A stretch of 64,000 bases of DNA from Parapedobacter deserti (GTDB lineage Bacteria; Bacteroidota; Bacteroidia; Sphingobacteriales; Sphingobacteriaceae), in the NCBI RefSeq assembly GCF_042646065.1, contig NZ_JBHRTA010000004.1, positions 167,163-231,162 on the forward strand. The letters are read 5' to 3'. Position numbers and translations under genes: made by a program. Below, piece after piece: positions 42,782 through 52,275 of the stretch (position 1 is its first letter; every line of letters begins with the position of its first letter). The notes below the pieces were generated by a model. That model ran no database searches. It saw nothing but the letters and a program-made list of their open reading frames with translations, and had not been told where the DNA came from.

Positions 42782-44254
42782 CTAATACGCCCTTGCAAAC
42801 AGTACGCGCTGTGCTGAGGGTTTCCCGGTACGTATACATACACCCGCTTCTTCTTTGTTGGCTAAGGGTATGCAGCGAACGGTCGCTTTTGTTTCCTCTT
42901 TAATCAGCTTCTCGGTCTCCACGGTACCATCCCAATGCGCCGATATAAAGCCACCGCGCTCTTCCAGCACTCGTTTAAACTCATCATAAGTGTCTACCTC
43001 CACAGAGTTCGCCTCGCGAAACGCCAGTGCCTGGTCATAGATATTACGTTGGATCGCGTCAAGCAATTGTTCGACCCGGTCTGCCAGCCCGTCCTGGGAT
43101 ACCGTTTCCTTGGCCTGCGTATCGCGTCTCGCGATCTCTACCGTGCCGTTCTGCATATCGCGCGCGCCTACAGCTATGCGTACCGGCACGCCTTTCAACT
43201 CCCATTCGGCAAACTTGAAGCCCGGGCGATGCGTGTCACGGTCGTCATACTTCACGCTGATACCCTTTCCCTTCAGCTCGGCCAGCAGCCGGTCGGCCAG
43301 CGCGCCGATGGCATGCTGTTCTTCCTCGGTTTTGAATATCGGTACAACCACCACCTGTATCGGCGCCAATTTCGGTGGCAGTACCAGGCCGTTGTCGTCG
43401 GAATGTGCCATGATCAATGCGCCCATCAATCGCGTCGATACACCCCAGGAAGTCGCCCAAACGTAGTCTTGTTTCCCGTCTTTCGCCGTGAATTTCACAT
43501 CAAATGCCTTAGCGAAATTCTGCCCGAGAAAATGGGACGTTCCAGCCTGTAAAGCCTTGCCATCCTGCATCAGTGCTTCAATGCACAACGTGTCCAGCGC
43601 CCCTGCGAACCGCTCATTTTCCGTCTTCCTCCCGCGTATCACGGGCAAGGCCATCCAATTTTCGGCAAAATCAGCGTAAACGTCCAGCATCCGTTGAGCC
43701 TCTTCCACGGCTTCTTCTTTGGTGGCATGTGCGGTATGCCCCTCCTGCCACAGGAACTCAGCCGTGCGCAGAAACAACCGCGTCCGCATTTCCCAGCGGA
43801 CGACATTGGCCCACTGATTCACCAGAATGGGTAGATCCCGGTACGACTCAATCCAACCTTTATAGGTGTTCCAGATGATGGTTTCCGAGGTTGGTCTGAC
43901 GATAAGTTCTTCTTCCAGTTTGGCATCTTCGTCTACCACAATATTGCCCGATCCGTCATTTTTCAGGCGGTAGTGGGTCACCACCGCGCACTCCGTTGCA
44001 AAGCCTTCTACGTGGGAGGCTTCCTTAGAAAAAAACGATTTGGGGATAAACAAAGGGAAGTACGCGTTGCTATGGCCCGTGTCTTTAAACATTTTGTCCA
44101 ATGCGGCCTGCATCTTCTCCCATATGGCATAGCCATAGGGCTTGATAACCATACAACCCCGCACCGCGGAATGCTCGGCAAGATCAGCCTTCACGACCAA
44201 TTCATTATACCATTGGGAGTAATCCGTTTCCCGGCTTGTAATTCCTTTGCTCAT
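42782..44254 (-). CDS. proS: Prolyl-tRNA synthetase (archaeal/eukaryotic-like type)
   Basis: 490 aa from ATG 44254; a longer frame to 44338 has no support. Class II motifs: AVRGCMVIKPYGYAIWE near 35, IVRPTSETIIW near 125, RWEMRTRLFLRTAEFLWQEGHT near 155-175, and a C-terminal anticodon and zinc-like domain (VRCIPLANKEEAG). The short type without the editing insertion. Charges tRNA-Pro. Confidence 0.96.
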   Translation of the reverse strand: MSKGITSRETDYSQWYNELVVKADLAEHSAVRGCMVIKPYGYAIWEKMQAALDKMFKDTGHSNAYFPLFIPKSFFSKEASHVEGFATECAVVTHYRLKNDGSGNIVVDEDAKLEEELIVRPTSETIIWNTYKGWIESYRDLPILVNQWANVVRWEMRTRLFLRTAEFLWQEGHTAHATKEEAVEEAQRMLDVYADFAENWMALPVIRGRKTENERFAGALDTLCIEALMQDGKALQAGTSHFLGQNFAKAFDVKFTAKDGKQDYVWATSWGVSTRLMGALIMAHSDDNGLVLPPKLAPIQVVVVPIFKTEEEQHAIGALADRLLAELKGKGISVKYDDRDTHRPGFKFAEWELKGVPVRIAVGARDMQNGTVEIARRDTQAKETVSQDGLADRVEQLLDAIQRNIYDQALAFREANSVEVDTYDEFKRVLEERGGFISAHWDGTVETEKLIKEETKATVRCIPLANKEEAGVCIRTGKPSAQRVLFARAY

Positions 44255-44438
44255 AGTTGTATTCCAAAAATTAGTATAACATTTCGCGGACTGACACCCG
44301 TTTAAGTTTTGCCCAGCAAAGGTAGCCCGTTTTGTCAAAATACCGAATAAAAAATGAAGGCCCGGTTAAACCAAACCGGCGTTAAATAGTCTATAAGTAT
44401 AAAAGCAAGGGCTTTAACCAAACGAAAGGATAATTAAC

Positions 44439-45623
44439 ATGAATACCAAAAATTTGACAGTCAGCGCGATAGCTTTAGCAAGCATCCTGTTTTTAAGTGC
44501 ATGCAGCACTTCCCGGCAGGTTGCTTTCCGCGACGACGTCTATAATAATAACGCCCGGGCGGTAGAAAAAAGCTATCAAAGCCCAGACTATTATTATGAC
44601 GAAGGTGCCGCCGAGGATGAGTATTATGCCGAGGATGGATATTACGCCGACGAATATGCAGATAACGGTGAGTATAATGAATACTACGCGGACGAATACA
44701 GTGATAGTGAATATGCCAACCGGATAAACCGGTTCCACTATGCCACTCCCGGCATGGGATATTACGACCCTTGGTTCGATCCCTGGTTTGGGTTCAACTC
44801 TTGGTATGGACCCGGTTGGGGCTGGGGCGGCGGCTGGAACCTTGGCTTTGGCTGGGGTATGGGCGGCGGCTGGGGCCTCGGTTGGGGCAGCAGCTGGCAC
44901 AACCCGTATTTCGGTGGATATTGGGGCTGGGGCTCGCCGTATTTCGGCAGAGGCTTTGGCGGCCCATATGCTTACAGCCGCTGGGGCTGGGGTGGCTGGG
45001 GCGGCTGGGGTGGTGGCTATTACCCCGGAGGTGTCATTATCGACAACCGCCGCATGGCAACCCGCACCTCGTCACGCGACCGGATGAGTAACCGCACTGC
45101 AACCCGCACCGCCATATCGCGCGATGCTAACGGACGTATTTCATCGCGTACCGCAGTTACACGGGGCAGTGGCACATCAAGTGTCAGAGGCACCAGCCGT
45201 GCCGCAGGTTCACGCGATGCGGTTCGTACCAGCTCTAGCCGCACTCGCAATACCGAAGGTGTCAGAAGTGGTACGTCTCGCAGGCCTGCCGGACAAGCCG
45301 TGAGGCCTTCGGGAACCACTGCGCGTCCATCGGGAAGCAGCGCAAGACCGGCGTCTACAACACGTCGTCCGTCAGGAAGCAGTGCAAGACCGGCGTCTAC
45401 AACACGTCGTCCGTCAGGAAGCAGTGCAAGACCGGCGTCTACAACGCGCCCGTCGGGAAGTAGCGCAAGACCTGCGGCTCCTTCTCGCCCCAGCAGCGTA
45501 GCACCGCGTTCATCAGGTAGCAGCTCACGGGGGTCATCCGTAGCTCCTCCGTCACGCTCGTCCGGTTCAAGTGGTGGCGGCGGCGGCGGCCGTAGTAGCG
45601 GCGGCGGAAGAGGCCGCGGATAA
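44439..45623 (+). CDS. Low-complexity Gly/Trp and Arg/Ser/Pro-rich lipoprotein
   Basis: 394 aa. Lipobox LSACS at ~22. Region A (~50-90) is Tyr/Glu/Asp-rich, region B (~105-200) consists of Gly-Trp-Gly runs (GWGWGGGW, GGWGGWGGGYY), and region C (~210-394) is Arg/Ser-rich with repeats of RPSGSSARPASTT and a Gly tail. A surface or envelope protein with disordered parts; no enzymatic domain. Function unknown. Confidence 0.75.
   Translation: MNTKNLTVSAIALASILFLSACSTSRQVAFRDDVYNNNARAVEKSYQSPDYYYDEGAAEDEYYAEDGYYADEYADNGEYNEYYADEYSDSEYANRINRFHYATPGMGYYDPWFDPWFGFNSWYGPGWGWGGGWNLGFGWGMGGGWGLGWGSSWHNPYFGGYWGWGSPYFGRGFGGPYAYSRWGWGGWGGWGGGYYPGGVIIDNRRMATRTSSRDRMSNRTATRTAISRDANGRISSRTAVTRGSGTSSVRGTSRAAGSRDAVRTSSSRTRNTEGVRSGTSRRPAGQAVRPSGTTARPSGSSARPASTTRRPSGSSARPASTTRRPSGSSARPASTTRPSGSSARPAAPSRPSSVAPRSSGSSSRGSSVAPPSRSSGSSGGGGGGRSSGGGRGRG
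45327..45476 (+). repeat. 42-bp tandem repeats inside the low-complexity gene
   Basis: Units start at 45327, 45369, 45411 and 45450 (the third is 39 bp, the last partial). Each codes about RPSGSSARPASTTR. Units 2 and 3 agree nearly exactly, so copy number may vary between strains. Confidence 0.85.
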
Positions 45624-45650
45624 GCACCCTTAAATAGTTGTATAAAGGGA

Positions 45651-45709
45651 GCCAACTAAATTCGATTTTTATCGGTACAGTTCCGAAAATATAATTTAGT
45701 TGGCTTTTC
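45651..45709 (+). terminator. Long-stem terminator after the lipoprotein gene
   Basis: GCCAACTAAATT (45651-45662) pairs perfectly with AATTTAGTTGGC (45693-45704); the loop contains a second small hairpin (TCGG/CCGA); TTTTCT follows. Confidence 0.7.
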
Positions 45710-45732
45710 TATAACTTCAATTGAAACCAACC

Positions 45733-47289
45733 ATGAATATGTATATCAAAAGAATAGCACTCTCCTCGCTGTTGTTAGGCTTTTTCTGCTTAACCGTTCA
45801 GGCCCAATACTTACAGGATGTTCTCCGTTTTTCGCAACCCGAGCAAGGTGCGACCGCCCGGTTCAAAGGGCTGGGAAATGCTCAAAATGCGCTTGGCGGC
45901 GATCTGAGTTCCATCTCCGGCAACCCTGCTGGCCTGGGCTTTTTCGGACAGTCGGACATCAGCATCTCCTTTGATTATGCCAACGACTTAAACAGGGCGA
46001 ATTATTTCGGCACAAACAGCCGGTACAATGTAGACAAATTGGGCTTCAACCAAATCGGTGCTGTTTTCCATATGCCGGCGCGCCGGGCAAGGGGTACCAA
46101 CCTCACCTCCGGTTGGCTGAACTTCAACATTGGTATCGCGTATAACAAGACCAATAATTTCAACTCCACCGTTGGCTTCACGGGCGTCAACTTCGAAAAC
46201 AGCATCGCCGATTTTATGGCGTACGAGGCGTACGACGAATCCAATGCCTATGGTAATTTCGGCTGGGACGCGGGTATGGTTGACCAACGCGCTACCAATA
46301 ACGGGTATGATTATGTACCCATGACCATGCTGGACAACGTACAAACCTTAACTAATCGGGAAACCGGTTTTCAGTCGGAGACCAACGTTTCCTTCGGCGC
46401 CAACTACGCAAACAGGTTTTACATCGGTGGTAGTGTAGGCTTCACCCGCGTCAACCACGACGTCAATTACCTGTTCCTGGAAGACGGGTTTATGCAAGAT
46501 TACGGATATATCCACAGTATGAACCCCGGTTCACGGTTTGTAGATCCGAACAATGACGATTACGAGGCCTACAATCCACTATTGGGGTCCGAGTATGAGT
46601 TTGACAATGAATACTGGTCTACAACCACGGGAAATGGATTTAAGGCAAAACTCGGTGTCATCTTCCGGCCGGTCGATTACCTTCAGATCGGTGTGTCGGC
46701 CACTACCCCAACCTGGTACCGGCTCACCAACGACTACGAGGACTACTTCGGCATCACGAATTACCTGACTGATGGTTCCGTAGAGGATTTCCCAAGTGAA
46801 GGCGAGCCGAGTTATTACGACTACAACCTTCGTACGCCATACCGCATCAACGGTGGAATCGCGGGGATATTCGGCCAGGGGCTTATCAGCGCTGATATCG
46901 AGTACGTAGATTACGCCAGTATGCAATTTTCCTCCGTCAATTCAACTACAGACAATTTTATGAATACCGATATCCGGAATGCCTATACAAGCGCTGTCAA
47001 CGTCCGGGTCGGCGGCGAGTACCTGATCGCGCCTTCCTTCCTGTTACGGGCGGGTTTTGGCCACAACGGCAGCCCCTACAGCGACGTTGACCTGACGACC
47101 CAGACGGTTTCCGGCGGGCTTGGATACCGGCTGGACAACGTCTACATCGATCTGGCCTATCAGAATTTTACGCAGAAATACGGCTGGCAGACATACCTGT
47201 TGGATGATGCTGCGGGAGATTACAGCCCCGTAGCTGATATCACCAATTCACGCAACAGTTTATTTCTTACCGTGGGTTTTAAATTTTAA
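45733..47289 (+). CDS. FadL/OMPP1-like outer-membrane transporter
   Basis: 518 aa from ATG 45733. Signal peptide ending VQAQ (~25). The N-terminal hatch-like GNPAGLGFFG near 60 and repeated barrel strands up to the terminal FLTVGFKF. Family members import hydrophobic compounds such as fatty acids. Substrate unknown. Confidence 0.82.
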   Translation: MNMYIKRIALSSLLLGFFCLTVQAQYLQDVLRFSQPEQGATARFKGLGNAQNALGGDLSSISGNPAGLGFFGQSDISISFDYANDLNRANYFGTNSRYNVDKLGFNQIGAVFHMPARRARGTNLTSGWLNFNIGIAYNKTNNFNSTVGFTGVNFENSIADFMAYEAYDESNAYGNFGWDAGMVDQRATNNGYDYVPMTMLDNVQTLTNRETGFQSETNVSFGANYANRFYIGGSVGFTRVNHDVNYLFLEDGFMQDYGYIHSMNPGSRFVDPNNDDYEAYNPLLGSEYEFDNEYWSTTTGNGFKAKLGVIFRPVDYLQIGVSATTPTWYRLTNDYEDYFGITNYLTDGSVEDFPSEGEPSYYDYNLRTPYRINGGIAGIFGQGLISADIEYVDYASMQFSSVNSTTDNFMNTDIRNAYTSAVNVRVGGEYLIAPSFLLRAGFGHNGSPYSDVDLTTQTVSGGLGYRLDNVYIDLAYQNFTQKYGWQTYLLDDAAGDYSPVADITNSRNSLFLTVGFKF

Positions 47290-47307
47290 GACGCCCGGAA
47301 GATCGAT

Positions 47308-47353
47308 AATAGAAAAGGGCTGCCTGAACATGTTCAGGCAGCCCTTTTCTATT
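47308..47353. terminator. Perfect 46-bp palindrome, bidirectional terminator
   Basis: Positions 47308-47330 and 47331-47353 are exact reverse complements (core AAAAGGGCTGCCTGAACA). T-runs on both strands. It lies between the convergent FadL-like and dps genes. Confidence 0.9.
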
Positions 47354-47363
47354 CGTTATTGAG

Positions 47364-47843
47364 CTAAGCCTTGTTCACAAAGGCACGAAGCATCCAGTTC
47401 TGCTTTTCATTGAATTGCATGAACGCATTGATCATGTCGTTGGTGCCTTCGTCCTCCGCCTCCGAGGTAATTTCCAACAGGTCGCGCTGCATGGCAATGA
47501 GTGCCTCCAGATCATCTATTATGGCCTTCACCATGTCGATATCATTCATTCCGATGGTATTCGCCTCCTGGATCTCCGCATGCTCCACATAGTCTCTGAA
47601 CGTGCTGTACGGCGACTTCCCCAGCGTGAGGATACGCTCGGCCAACTCGTCAATGGTCGTCAGCGCATTGGTATACAGCTCCTCAAATTTAGCATGCAGG
47701 GTAAAGAAATGATTGCCCCGCACATTCCAGTGGCACCCCCTCAATTTCTGATAGTGGATATGGTAGTTGGCAAGGAGGTCATTGAGGTGATCAACTACAG
47801 GTCGCAATTTCTTTTCCTCTAAACTGATTGATTTTGGGTTCAT
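47364..47843 (-). CDS. dps: Dps-family DNA-protection/ferritin-like protein
   Basis: 159 aa. Four-helix ferritin-like fold with the ferroxidase-site pattern CHWNVRGNHFFTLHAKFEELY split over ~42-62 (His, Asp/His, Glu) and the DELAERILTLG helix. Oxidises and stores iron and protects DNA under oxidative stress. Confidence 0.92.
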   Translation of the reverse strand: MNPKSISLEEKKLRPVVDHLNDLLANYHIHYQKLRGCHWNVRGNHFFTLHAKFEELYTNALTTIDELAERILTLGKSPYSTFRDYVEHAEIQEANTIGMNDIDMVKAIIDDLEALIAMQRDLLEITSEAEDEGTNDMINAFMQFNEKQNWMLRAFVNKA

Positions 47844-47903
47844 GATACTTAAATTTATGTTCGTTGATAAAACACCCCATTGTACGAAATGTTTCCGGCA
47901 GCG

Positions 47904-49268
47904 CTATATCGTACGCTTCTTTCTGACAAAAAGATTATAGTTTTCATGTTTCTCGACATATATCGCCTCCCCGATATCGATGAACCCATCGAGCGCGACA
48001 GCATCGTACCACCGTCCATCGATTTCCACCTTGCCCGACGGGCGGAGCACCGTCTTCGCAATACCTTCCTTTTCGACCATGGACACATCCTTTACCGACG
48101 AGGTATAGCCCTCTGCCGAGCGTTGTTCATCCTGCAGCACCAGCCGTTTGAACGCCCGTGTCCGGAGCAGGCTTTTGCCAAAGATTACCATGATCACCGT
48201 AGCACCGATCATGGATGCGGTGACCAACAAAAACGAATTGAATAACATACCTGGTTCACCGATTGAAAAATTGAAATAGTCATTGATCACCATGCTGAAC
48301 GCCAGTCCGCAGATCACACAAGCGATGCCCAATATGCCGGCTACGCCGAAGCCTGGAATAACAAACAGTTCCAGTGCAATCAGCATCAGGCCGACGATAA
48401 ACAGTGCGATCTCCCAGTTGTCGGCAAGCCCTTGGATGTATAAAGGCGCGAAAAACAGTACCGCCGCAATAGCCGCCACCACCAACGCAAATCCGATTCC
48501 CGGCGTCTGCAGTTCAAAATAGATCCCGCCCATGATCAGCAAAATCAGCACACCGCTGACCGCAGGGTTAATCAGGAATGCAATAATCCGGTCGATGGCC
48601 GTCACCTGATGCTGGGTCAGCTGAGGTTCAGTTATCCCCTCCGCTGCCAATACGTCAGCGATAGATGAGGCTTCGGCCTCCGCCAGGTTAATCTTTACGG
48701 CTTCCGACGAGGTGAGCGTGAGTACTTTCCCAGGCGGTTTGAGGTTAGGCACATCCACGTCCCCATCCACGAATGCTTCAGCCACCCGCGGATCACGCCC
48801 CTTGGCTTCCGCTGTGGCGCGCATCAGGCCCCGCATATACGACTGATGTTTTTCGGGCAGCACCTGCCCACTTTGGTCCACCACGCTGGCCGCTCCGATA
48901 CTTGACCCCTTGCTCATGTAAATACGATCTGACGCCAGGGAAATCAGCGCACCGGCCGAGGCAGCATTGTGATTGATAAATACCACGGTTTCCAGCGGAG
49001 AGTCCAGTATCCGGACGCGTATGGAGTCCGCAAAGTTAACCATCCCACCAAAGGTATTCATTTCCATGAGCACCAGGTCCACGTTCCGCTTCTCCGCCTC
49101 GGCATACGCATTTTTTACGGTCCGCCAGGCATTCGGCCCGATGTCCTCCTTCAGGTCGAAGCGATAGACGTGCTGTGCCCGCACCTCCACCGCGCTGGCC
49201 AATATACCGATCAAGCATGCCAGGCATGCCAGCAGTTTCCTTCGGATTTTTTCACCCATATCAGTCAA
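47904..49268 (-). CDS. NfeD-family protein with ClpP-like serine protease domain
   Basis: 454 aa, long NfeD form. Signal peptide (~10-31), ClpP-like protease domain (~35-225) with Ser in NHNAASAGALIS near 102 and Lys in EKHQSYMRGLMR near 140, then a membrane part of four to five helices (~230-365) and a C-terminal OB domain (~385-450). Thought to act on membrane-protein quality control. ATG 49259 is another possible start. Confidence 0.9.
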   Translation of the reverse strand: MTDMGEKIRRKLLACLACLIGILASAVEVRAQHVYRFDLKEDIGPNAWRTVKNAYAEAEKRNVDLVLMEMNTFGGMVNFADSIRVRILDSPLETVVFINHNAASAGALISLASDRIYMSKGSSIGAASVVDQSGQVLPEKHQSYMRGLMRATAEAKGRDPRVAEAFVDGDVDVPNLKPPGKVLTLTSSEAVKINLAEAEASSIADVLAAEGITEPQLTQHQVTAIDRIIAFLINPAVSGVLILLIMGGIYFELQTPGIGFALVVAAIAAVLFFAPLYIQGLADNWEIALFIVGLMLIALELFVIPGFGVAGILGIACVICGLAFSMVINDYFNFSIGEPGMLFNSFLLVTASMIGATVIMVIFGKSLLRTRAFKRLVLQDEQRSAEGYTSSVKDVSMVEKEGIAKTVLRPSGKVEIDGRWYDAVALDGFIDIGEAIYVEKHENYNLFVRKKRTI

Positions 49269-49288
49269 AGCTTATATTTTTGGAGCCA

Positions 49289-50044
49289 ATGGATAAATAT
49301 ACGCTAAAAACAGTATTCCGAAAAAGTTTTTTACGACTTATTTGGCGCATAGAGGTAGACACTGCCTCCGGCTTGCTTGCCGTTGAAACACGGGAAGACC
49401 GCACAGGCAACCCGTCATTCTCCGCGTTGGACTACCGCACAGGAACATCCTGCATCCATGAAATACCGTATGCCGACCGGAATTGGACACTGGCAGGCAT
49501 TGCAGACGGCAAACTCGTCGTCAAGGCTTTCGGACAAAACAGTCCGGAAAGTGCAGGTATAGCGTGCATCGACGCGCACAACGGCGAGGTGGTCTGGGAG
49601 CAGCACAGCTATGTTTTACTTGCGCTCCAGGGCAGTCAGCTTATCGTACGCCACCGGAATTATGCGGGCGGCTTCGAGCAGCGGCTCGACCTGCACACCG
49701 GAGATTTAACACAAATTAACAATTCGGCAGATAAACCTGCGGGTCCGGAAATTGTCTTACCCAAGCGGCACATTGCGGATCCTCCGGTCTTTTTGCAACG
49801 TTACCGGATACATGGCGATGTCTTCCAATGTACTGTCGGGTTGAATGAGGTGTGGGCATTTCACGAGCGCGAGCACCAAACGTATCAGGTAAGAATGGTT
49901 ATATCAAACGGCTTAAGCGTCCTGGACGACAACGTGGTGATGGAGGGGTTGACCAAGATGGCACCCGAGCTATTCTTCGCGATTGCCGACCAGCTTTTCT
50001 TAATTGGCGATACTAAACGGGAAATTGTATCGTATTTAGTATAA
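49289..50044 (+). CDS. DUF4905 protein
   Basis: 251 aa from ATG 49289. Mostly beta-strand sequence with WRIEVDTASGLLAVETRE, YRTGTSC, and IDAHNGEVVWEQHSY, suggesting a small propeller-like repeat. No signal peptide, so cytoplasmic. Divergent from nfeD; a TATTTTTG box (49275-49282) lies 6 bp before the start. Function unknown. Confidence 0.7.
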   Translation: MDKYTLKTVFRKSFLRLIWRIEVDTASGLLAVETREDRTGNPSFSALDYRTGTSCIHEIPYADRNWTLAGIADGKLVVKAFGQNSPESAGIACIDAHNGEVVWEQHSYVLLALQGSQLIVRHRNYAGGFEQRLDLHTGDLTQINNSADKPAGPEIVLPKRHIADPPVFLQRYRIHGDVFQCTVGLNEVWAFHEREHQTYQVRMVISNGLSVLDDNVVMEGLTKMAPELFFAIADQLFLIGDTKREIVSYLV

Positions 50045-50062
50045 TTGCAACTAAATTGTACC

Positions 50063-50974
50063 ATGAACATTAGCAATAACACCTATTTATACCGCACACT
50101 TTTCTTAGCCGTCCTGGTCGGGGGTAGCGGCTTATCGCTGAAAGCTGCATCGGCACCCGTAGATTCCATTGGCGTCAAGTACGAGGACGGCAAAAAAATC
50201 ATCATCCACCAGTTGGAGGCCAAAGAGACCTATTACGGTTTAAGCCGCCAGTACCGCGTGCCTGTCAGGACCATCATATCCGCCAATGGCAACAAAGCGT
50301 TGAAAGTTGGTGACACCGTACGGATTCCGGCGGAAACCGCTGACGCGTCGGGCGCAGCAGCCCAAGGCACCGCAGATCCGGGCACCGGCACGCACCGTGG
50401 GCAGCCGGCATCACCTGCCGCCCTTGCGGAGGGTGAATTTACCCAATACAAGGTTGGACGAGGCGAAACTTTATTTACCATTTCCAAGCGGTTTGTCATT
50501 TCGGTAGCCAGCATCAAGCGCGCAAATGGACTTACCGACGACAGCCTGAAGGCGGGTACGATATTGAAAATACCGCATAAAGAATTGCCTCCGCCGGCCC
50601 CCACCGCCAATGATATCATCGTCACCGATACCGCAGCAGATGCGGACACCGAGACCGTCGACATCCCGACCAACAGGTACGGGATCCGGGAGATGACCGA
50701 AAAAGGCATCGGCGTATGGATTGACGACCTCAACCAGGGCTCGGGGAGCATGCTGGCCCTGCACCGTACGGCACCCATCGGTACCGTCATCAAGATTACC
50801 AACCCCATGACCAGCCGCACGGCGCTGATCAAAGTGGTCGGCAAGTTTGCCGATACGGCCGAAACGAAAGACGCCATCATTGTCGTTTCAAAATCGGCAG
50901 CATCGCTCATCGGCGTCCTTGATAGGCGGTTCCAGGTGGAAATATCGTATGGTGCCCCGGTCGATGGCAACTAA
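50063..50974 (+). CDS. Exported LysM/RlpA-like cell-wall protein
   Basis: 303 aa from ATG 50063. Signal peptide (~10-31), two LysM domains (~55-98, KETYYGLSRQYRVPVRTI; ~140-180, YKVGRGETLFTISKRFVIS) and a C-terminal double-psi beta-barrel-like domain (~215-300, ALHRTAPIGTVIKITNPMTSRT). Binds peptidoglycan; possibly a lytic function or structural. Overlaps the next gene by 11 bp. Confidence 0.85.
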   Translation: MNISNNTYLYRTLFLAVLVGGSGLSLKAASAPVDSIGVKYEDGKKIIIHQLEAKETYYGLSRQYRVPVRTIISANGNKALKVGDTVRIPAETADASGAAAQGTADPGTGTHRGQPASPAALAEGEFTQYKVGRGETLFTISKRFVISVASIKRANGLTDDSLKAGTILKIPHKELPPPAPTANDIIVTDTAADADTETVDIPTNRYGIREMTEKGIGVWIDDLNQGSGSMLALHRTAPIGTVIKITNPMTSRTALIKVVGKFADTAETKDAIIVVSKSAASLIGVLDRRFQVEISYGAPVDGN

Positions 50975-51599
50975 GCGCCCCTATGTAGCCGGTATCGCCG
51001 GAAGCAGCGGGTCCGGAAAAACATTTTTCCTCAACTGCTTCCTCAACCATTTTGCTGCACACGAGGTCGCTTTGATCTCACAGGATGACTATTACATTCC
51101 TGCCAACACCAAAACGCAGGAAGAAAACAAGCTTTACAATTTCGACCTGCCGACGGCGATCGACCGGGAGGCGTTTTACCGGGATATCGACTCGCTGTTT
51201 AGTGGACATACCATATATCGCGAGGAATATACGTTCAACAATCCCGCCATCAAGCCCCGAATACGCGAAACCAGGCCCGCCCCGATCCTCATCGTCGAGG
51301 GCCTTTTCATATTCTACTACGAAGAGGTCAATGCCCTGTTAGACCACCGCATCTTCCTTCATGCCGATGAAGAGGTGGCGCTGCAAAGGCGGCTGAGCAG
51401 GGATTTACTGGAGCGCGGGTATAACGGCGATGATGTACGGTATAAATGGGTAAACCACGTGATGCCTGCTTACCACCGATACCTGTTGCCGTTCCGCGAT
51501 CAATGCGACCGTGTCATCATGAATAACACGGATGACCCGCAACCCATCATCGCCGTCACGAATGAAATATCCGCGGAACTGCGGCGCAACGCCCTATAG
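50964..51599 (+). CDS. udk: Uridine kinase
   Basis: 211 aa from ATG 50964. P-loop GIAGSSGSGKTFF near 9, QDDYYIP near 38, NFDLPTAID near 58, and VEGLFIFYYEEV near 107. Phosphorylates uridine and cytidine with ATP or GTP in pyrimidine salvage. Overlaps the LysM gene. Confidence 0.9.
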   Translation: MATKRPYVAGIAGSSGSGKTFFLNCFLNHFAAHEVALISQDDYYIPANTKTQEENKLYNFDLPTAIDREAFYRDIDSLFSGHTIYREEYTFNNPAIKPRIRETRPAPILIVEGLFIFYYEEVNALLDHRIFLHADEEVALQRRLSRDLLERGYNGDDVRYKWVNHVMPAYHRYLLPFRDQCDRVIMNNTDDPQPIIAVTNEISAELRRNAL

Positions 51600-51602
51600 A
51601 CC

Positions 51603-52262
51603 CTATAGTTGCATTTCCGGCACATCGCCGCGCGTCGAAAACCTGCCGGCCGTTGCATTGCGTATTTCGTCGACACTGACCCCCGGCGCGCGTTCGAGCA
51701 GGCAGAAACCACCGTTTTCGGCGTCCACTTCAAAAACCGCCATTTCGGTGACGACCTTCCGGATACACCGTACACCCGTCAGCGGCAGCGTGCAGGCAGG
51801 CAGCAGCTTGCTTTCCCCTGCCCTATTTACCTGCTGCATGGCTACGATAATGTTTTTCGCCGATGCCACTAAGTCCATGGCGCCGCCCATGCCTTTGACA
51901 AGCTTACCCGGTATCTTCCAGTTGGCGATATCGCCGTACTCGGAAACCTCCATGGCGCCAAGGATGGTCAGGTCCACCTTCTGCGCCCTGATCATTCCAA
52001 AACTCATCGCCGAGTCAAAAACGGCAGATCCGGGCAGCATGGTGATCGTCTGTTTCCCCGCATTGATCAGGTCGGGGTCTTCCTCGCCTTCGTACGGGAA
52101 GGGGCCCATGCCCAGCAGTCCGTTTTCCGACTGGAGCACCACGCTGATGTCGTCAGGGATGTAGTTGGCCACCAGCGTGGGAATACCTATCCCCAGGTTA
52201 ACGTAGTATCCGTCCTTTATTTCTTTCGCAATCCGCTTAGCGATTCCGTTTTTGTCTAGCAT
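51603..52262 (-). CDS. scoB: 3-oxoacid (succinyl-CoA:acetoacetate) CoA-transferase subunit B
   Basis: 219 aa. SENGLLGMGPFP near 48 with the catalytic Glu, GIGIPTLVANYIP near 23, and KGMGGAMDLV near 125. Transfers CoA between succinate and 3-oxoacids. 13 bp after subunit A. Confidence 0.94.
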   Translation of the reverse strand: MLDKNGIAKRIAKEIKDGYYVNLGIGIPTLVANYIPDDISVVLQSENGLLGMGPFPYEGEEDPDLINAGKQTITMLPGSAVFDSAMSFGMIRAQKVDLTILGAMEVSEYGDIANWKIPGKLVKGMGGAMDLVASAKNIIVAMQQVNRAGESKLLPACTLPLTGVRCIRKVVTEMAVFEVDAENGGFCLLERAPGVSVDEIRNATAGRFSTRGDVPEMQL

Positions 52263-52275
52263 GTTGTCGTTGATG

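Noticed and set aside
45020..45655. Long minus-strand frame (211 aa) over the low-complexity gene
   Set aside because: It is a mirror of the repeat-rich plus-strand coding sequence, with Pro/Leu/Arg bias and no start signals.
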